From PVC group bacterium (GTDB lineage Bacteria > Verrucomicrobiota > Kiritimatiellia > SS1-B-03-39 > UBA6053), in the NCBI GenBank assembly GCA_003565035.1, contig PXDP01000235.1, positions 1-13,939 of the forward strand: a stretch of 13,939 bases of DNA. The letters are read 5' to 3'. Below, in pieces: positions 13,898-13,939 of the stretch. The stretch's first letter is position 1. Each line of letters starts with the position of its first letter. Made by a program: the position numbers and the translations under genes. The notes under the pieces were generated by a model. It searched no databases, was not told where the DNA came from, and saw only the letters and a list, made by a program, of their open reading frames with translations.

Positions 13898-13939
13898 TCG
13901 TCACTCCGTTTTCTCGTCCTGTTCCATGTGGCGGATGAT

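Overview
The window looks like accessory DNA from a Verrucomicrobiota-type bacterium, most likely the Opitutae/Puniceicoccales-like part of the phylum. The reasons are a PEP-CTERM surface protein, a prepilin-like protein with a C-terminal H-X-DG motif, a multidomain sulfatase (sulfatase, PA14, Ig-like, LamG), and the 'NLLRYALGG...LTYEVWATDNLLGW' type of C-terminal domain typical of secreted enzymes in that phylum. This placement rests on gene content only; no phylogeny was run.

Layout. 1-180: a cassette of nested palindromes. 230-508: no gene seen. 582-1427 (-): PEP-CTERM protein followed by a strong terminator. 1594-4272 (-): large exported Asp-box (BNR) protein resembling GH74 enzymes. 4440-5351 (+): AraC-family regulator, divergent from the Asp-box gene. 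5421-6185 (+): prepilin-like protein. 6195-8035 (-): a small zinc-ribbon gene overlapping the end of a polysaccharide-deacetylase-like gene. 8160-10733 (-): sulfatase lacking its N-terminal catalytic half, joined head-on at about 10730 to the 3' end of a different gene on the + strand (10731-11024). 11082-13212 (-): a three-gene operon of a divergent tartrate/D-malate/isopropylmalate-type dehydrogenase, a small membrane protein and an unknown soluble protein. 13319-13804 (+): C-terminal half of a transaldolase. Beyond it are a terminator and a short tandem repeat.

How it fits together. The best finding is a local AraC-type regulon. The same direct-repeat operator (CTGCA boxes 19 bp apart, the gene-proximal one inside TATTTCTGCATAT) lies directly against the -35 position of three promoters: those of the PEP-CTERM gene, the Asp-box gene and the prepilin-like gene. 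At all three it has the same orientation relative to the gene and is followed by a -10-like hexamer after 17-18 bp. The AraC gene sits between two of the targets. In the divergent region the operator also falls inside the regulator's own likely promoter. This suggests coordinated induction of a secreted glycan-binding or glycan-cleaving protein, a surface-anchored protein and a pilin-like protein.

Two sharp gene truncations (about 10730 and 13310) and palindromic repeats suggest local rearrangement, or an assembly chimera at the inverted junction.
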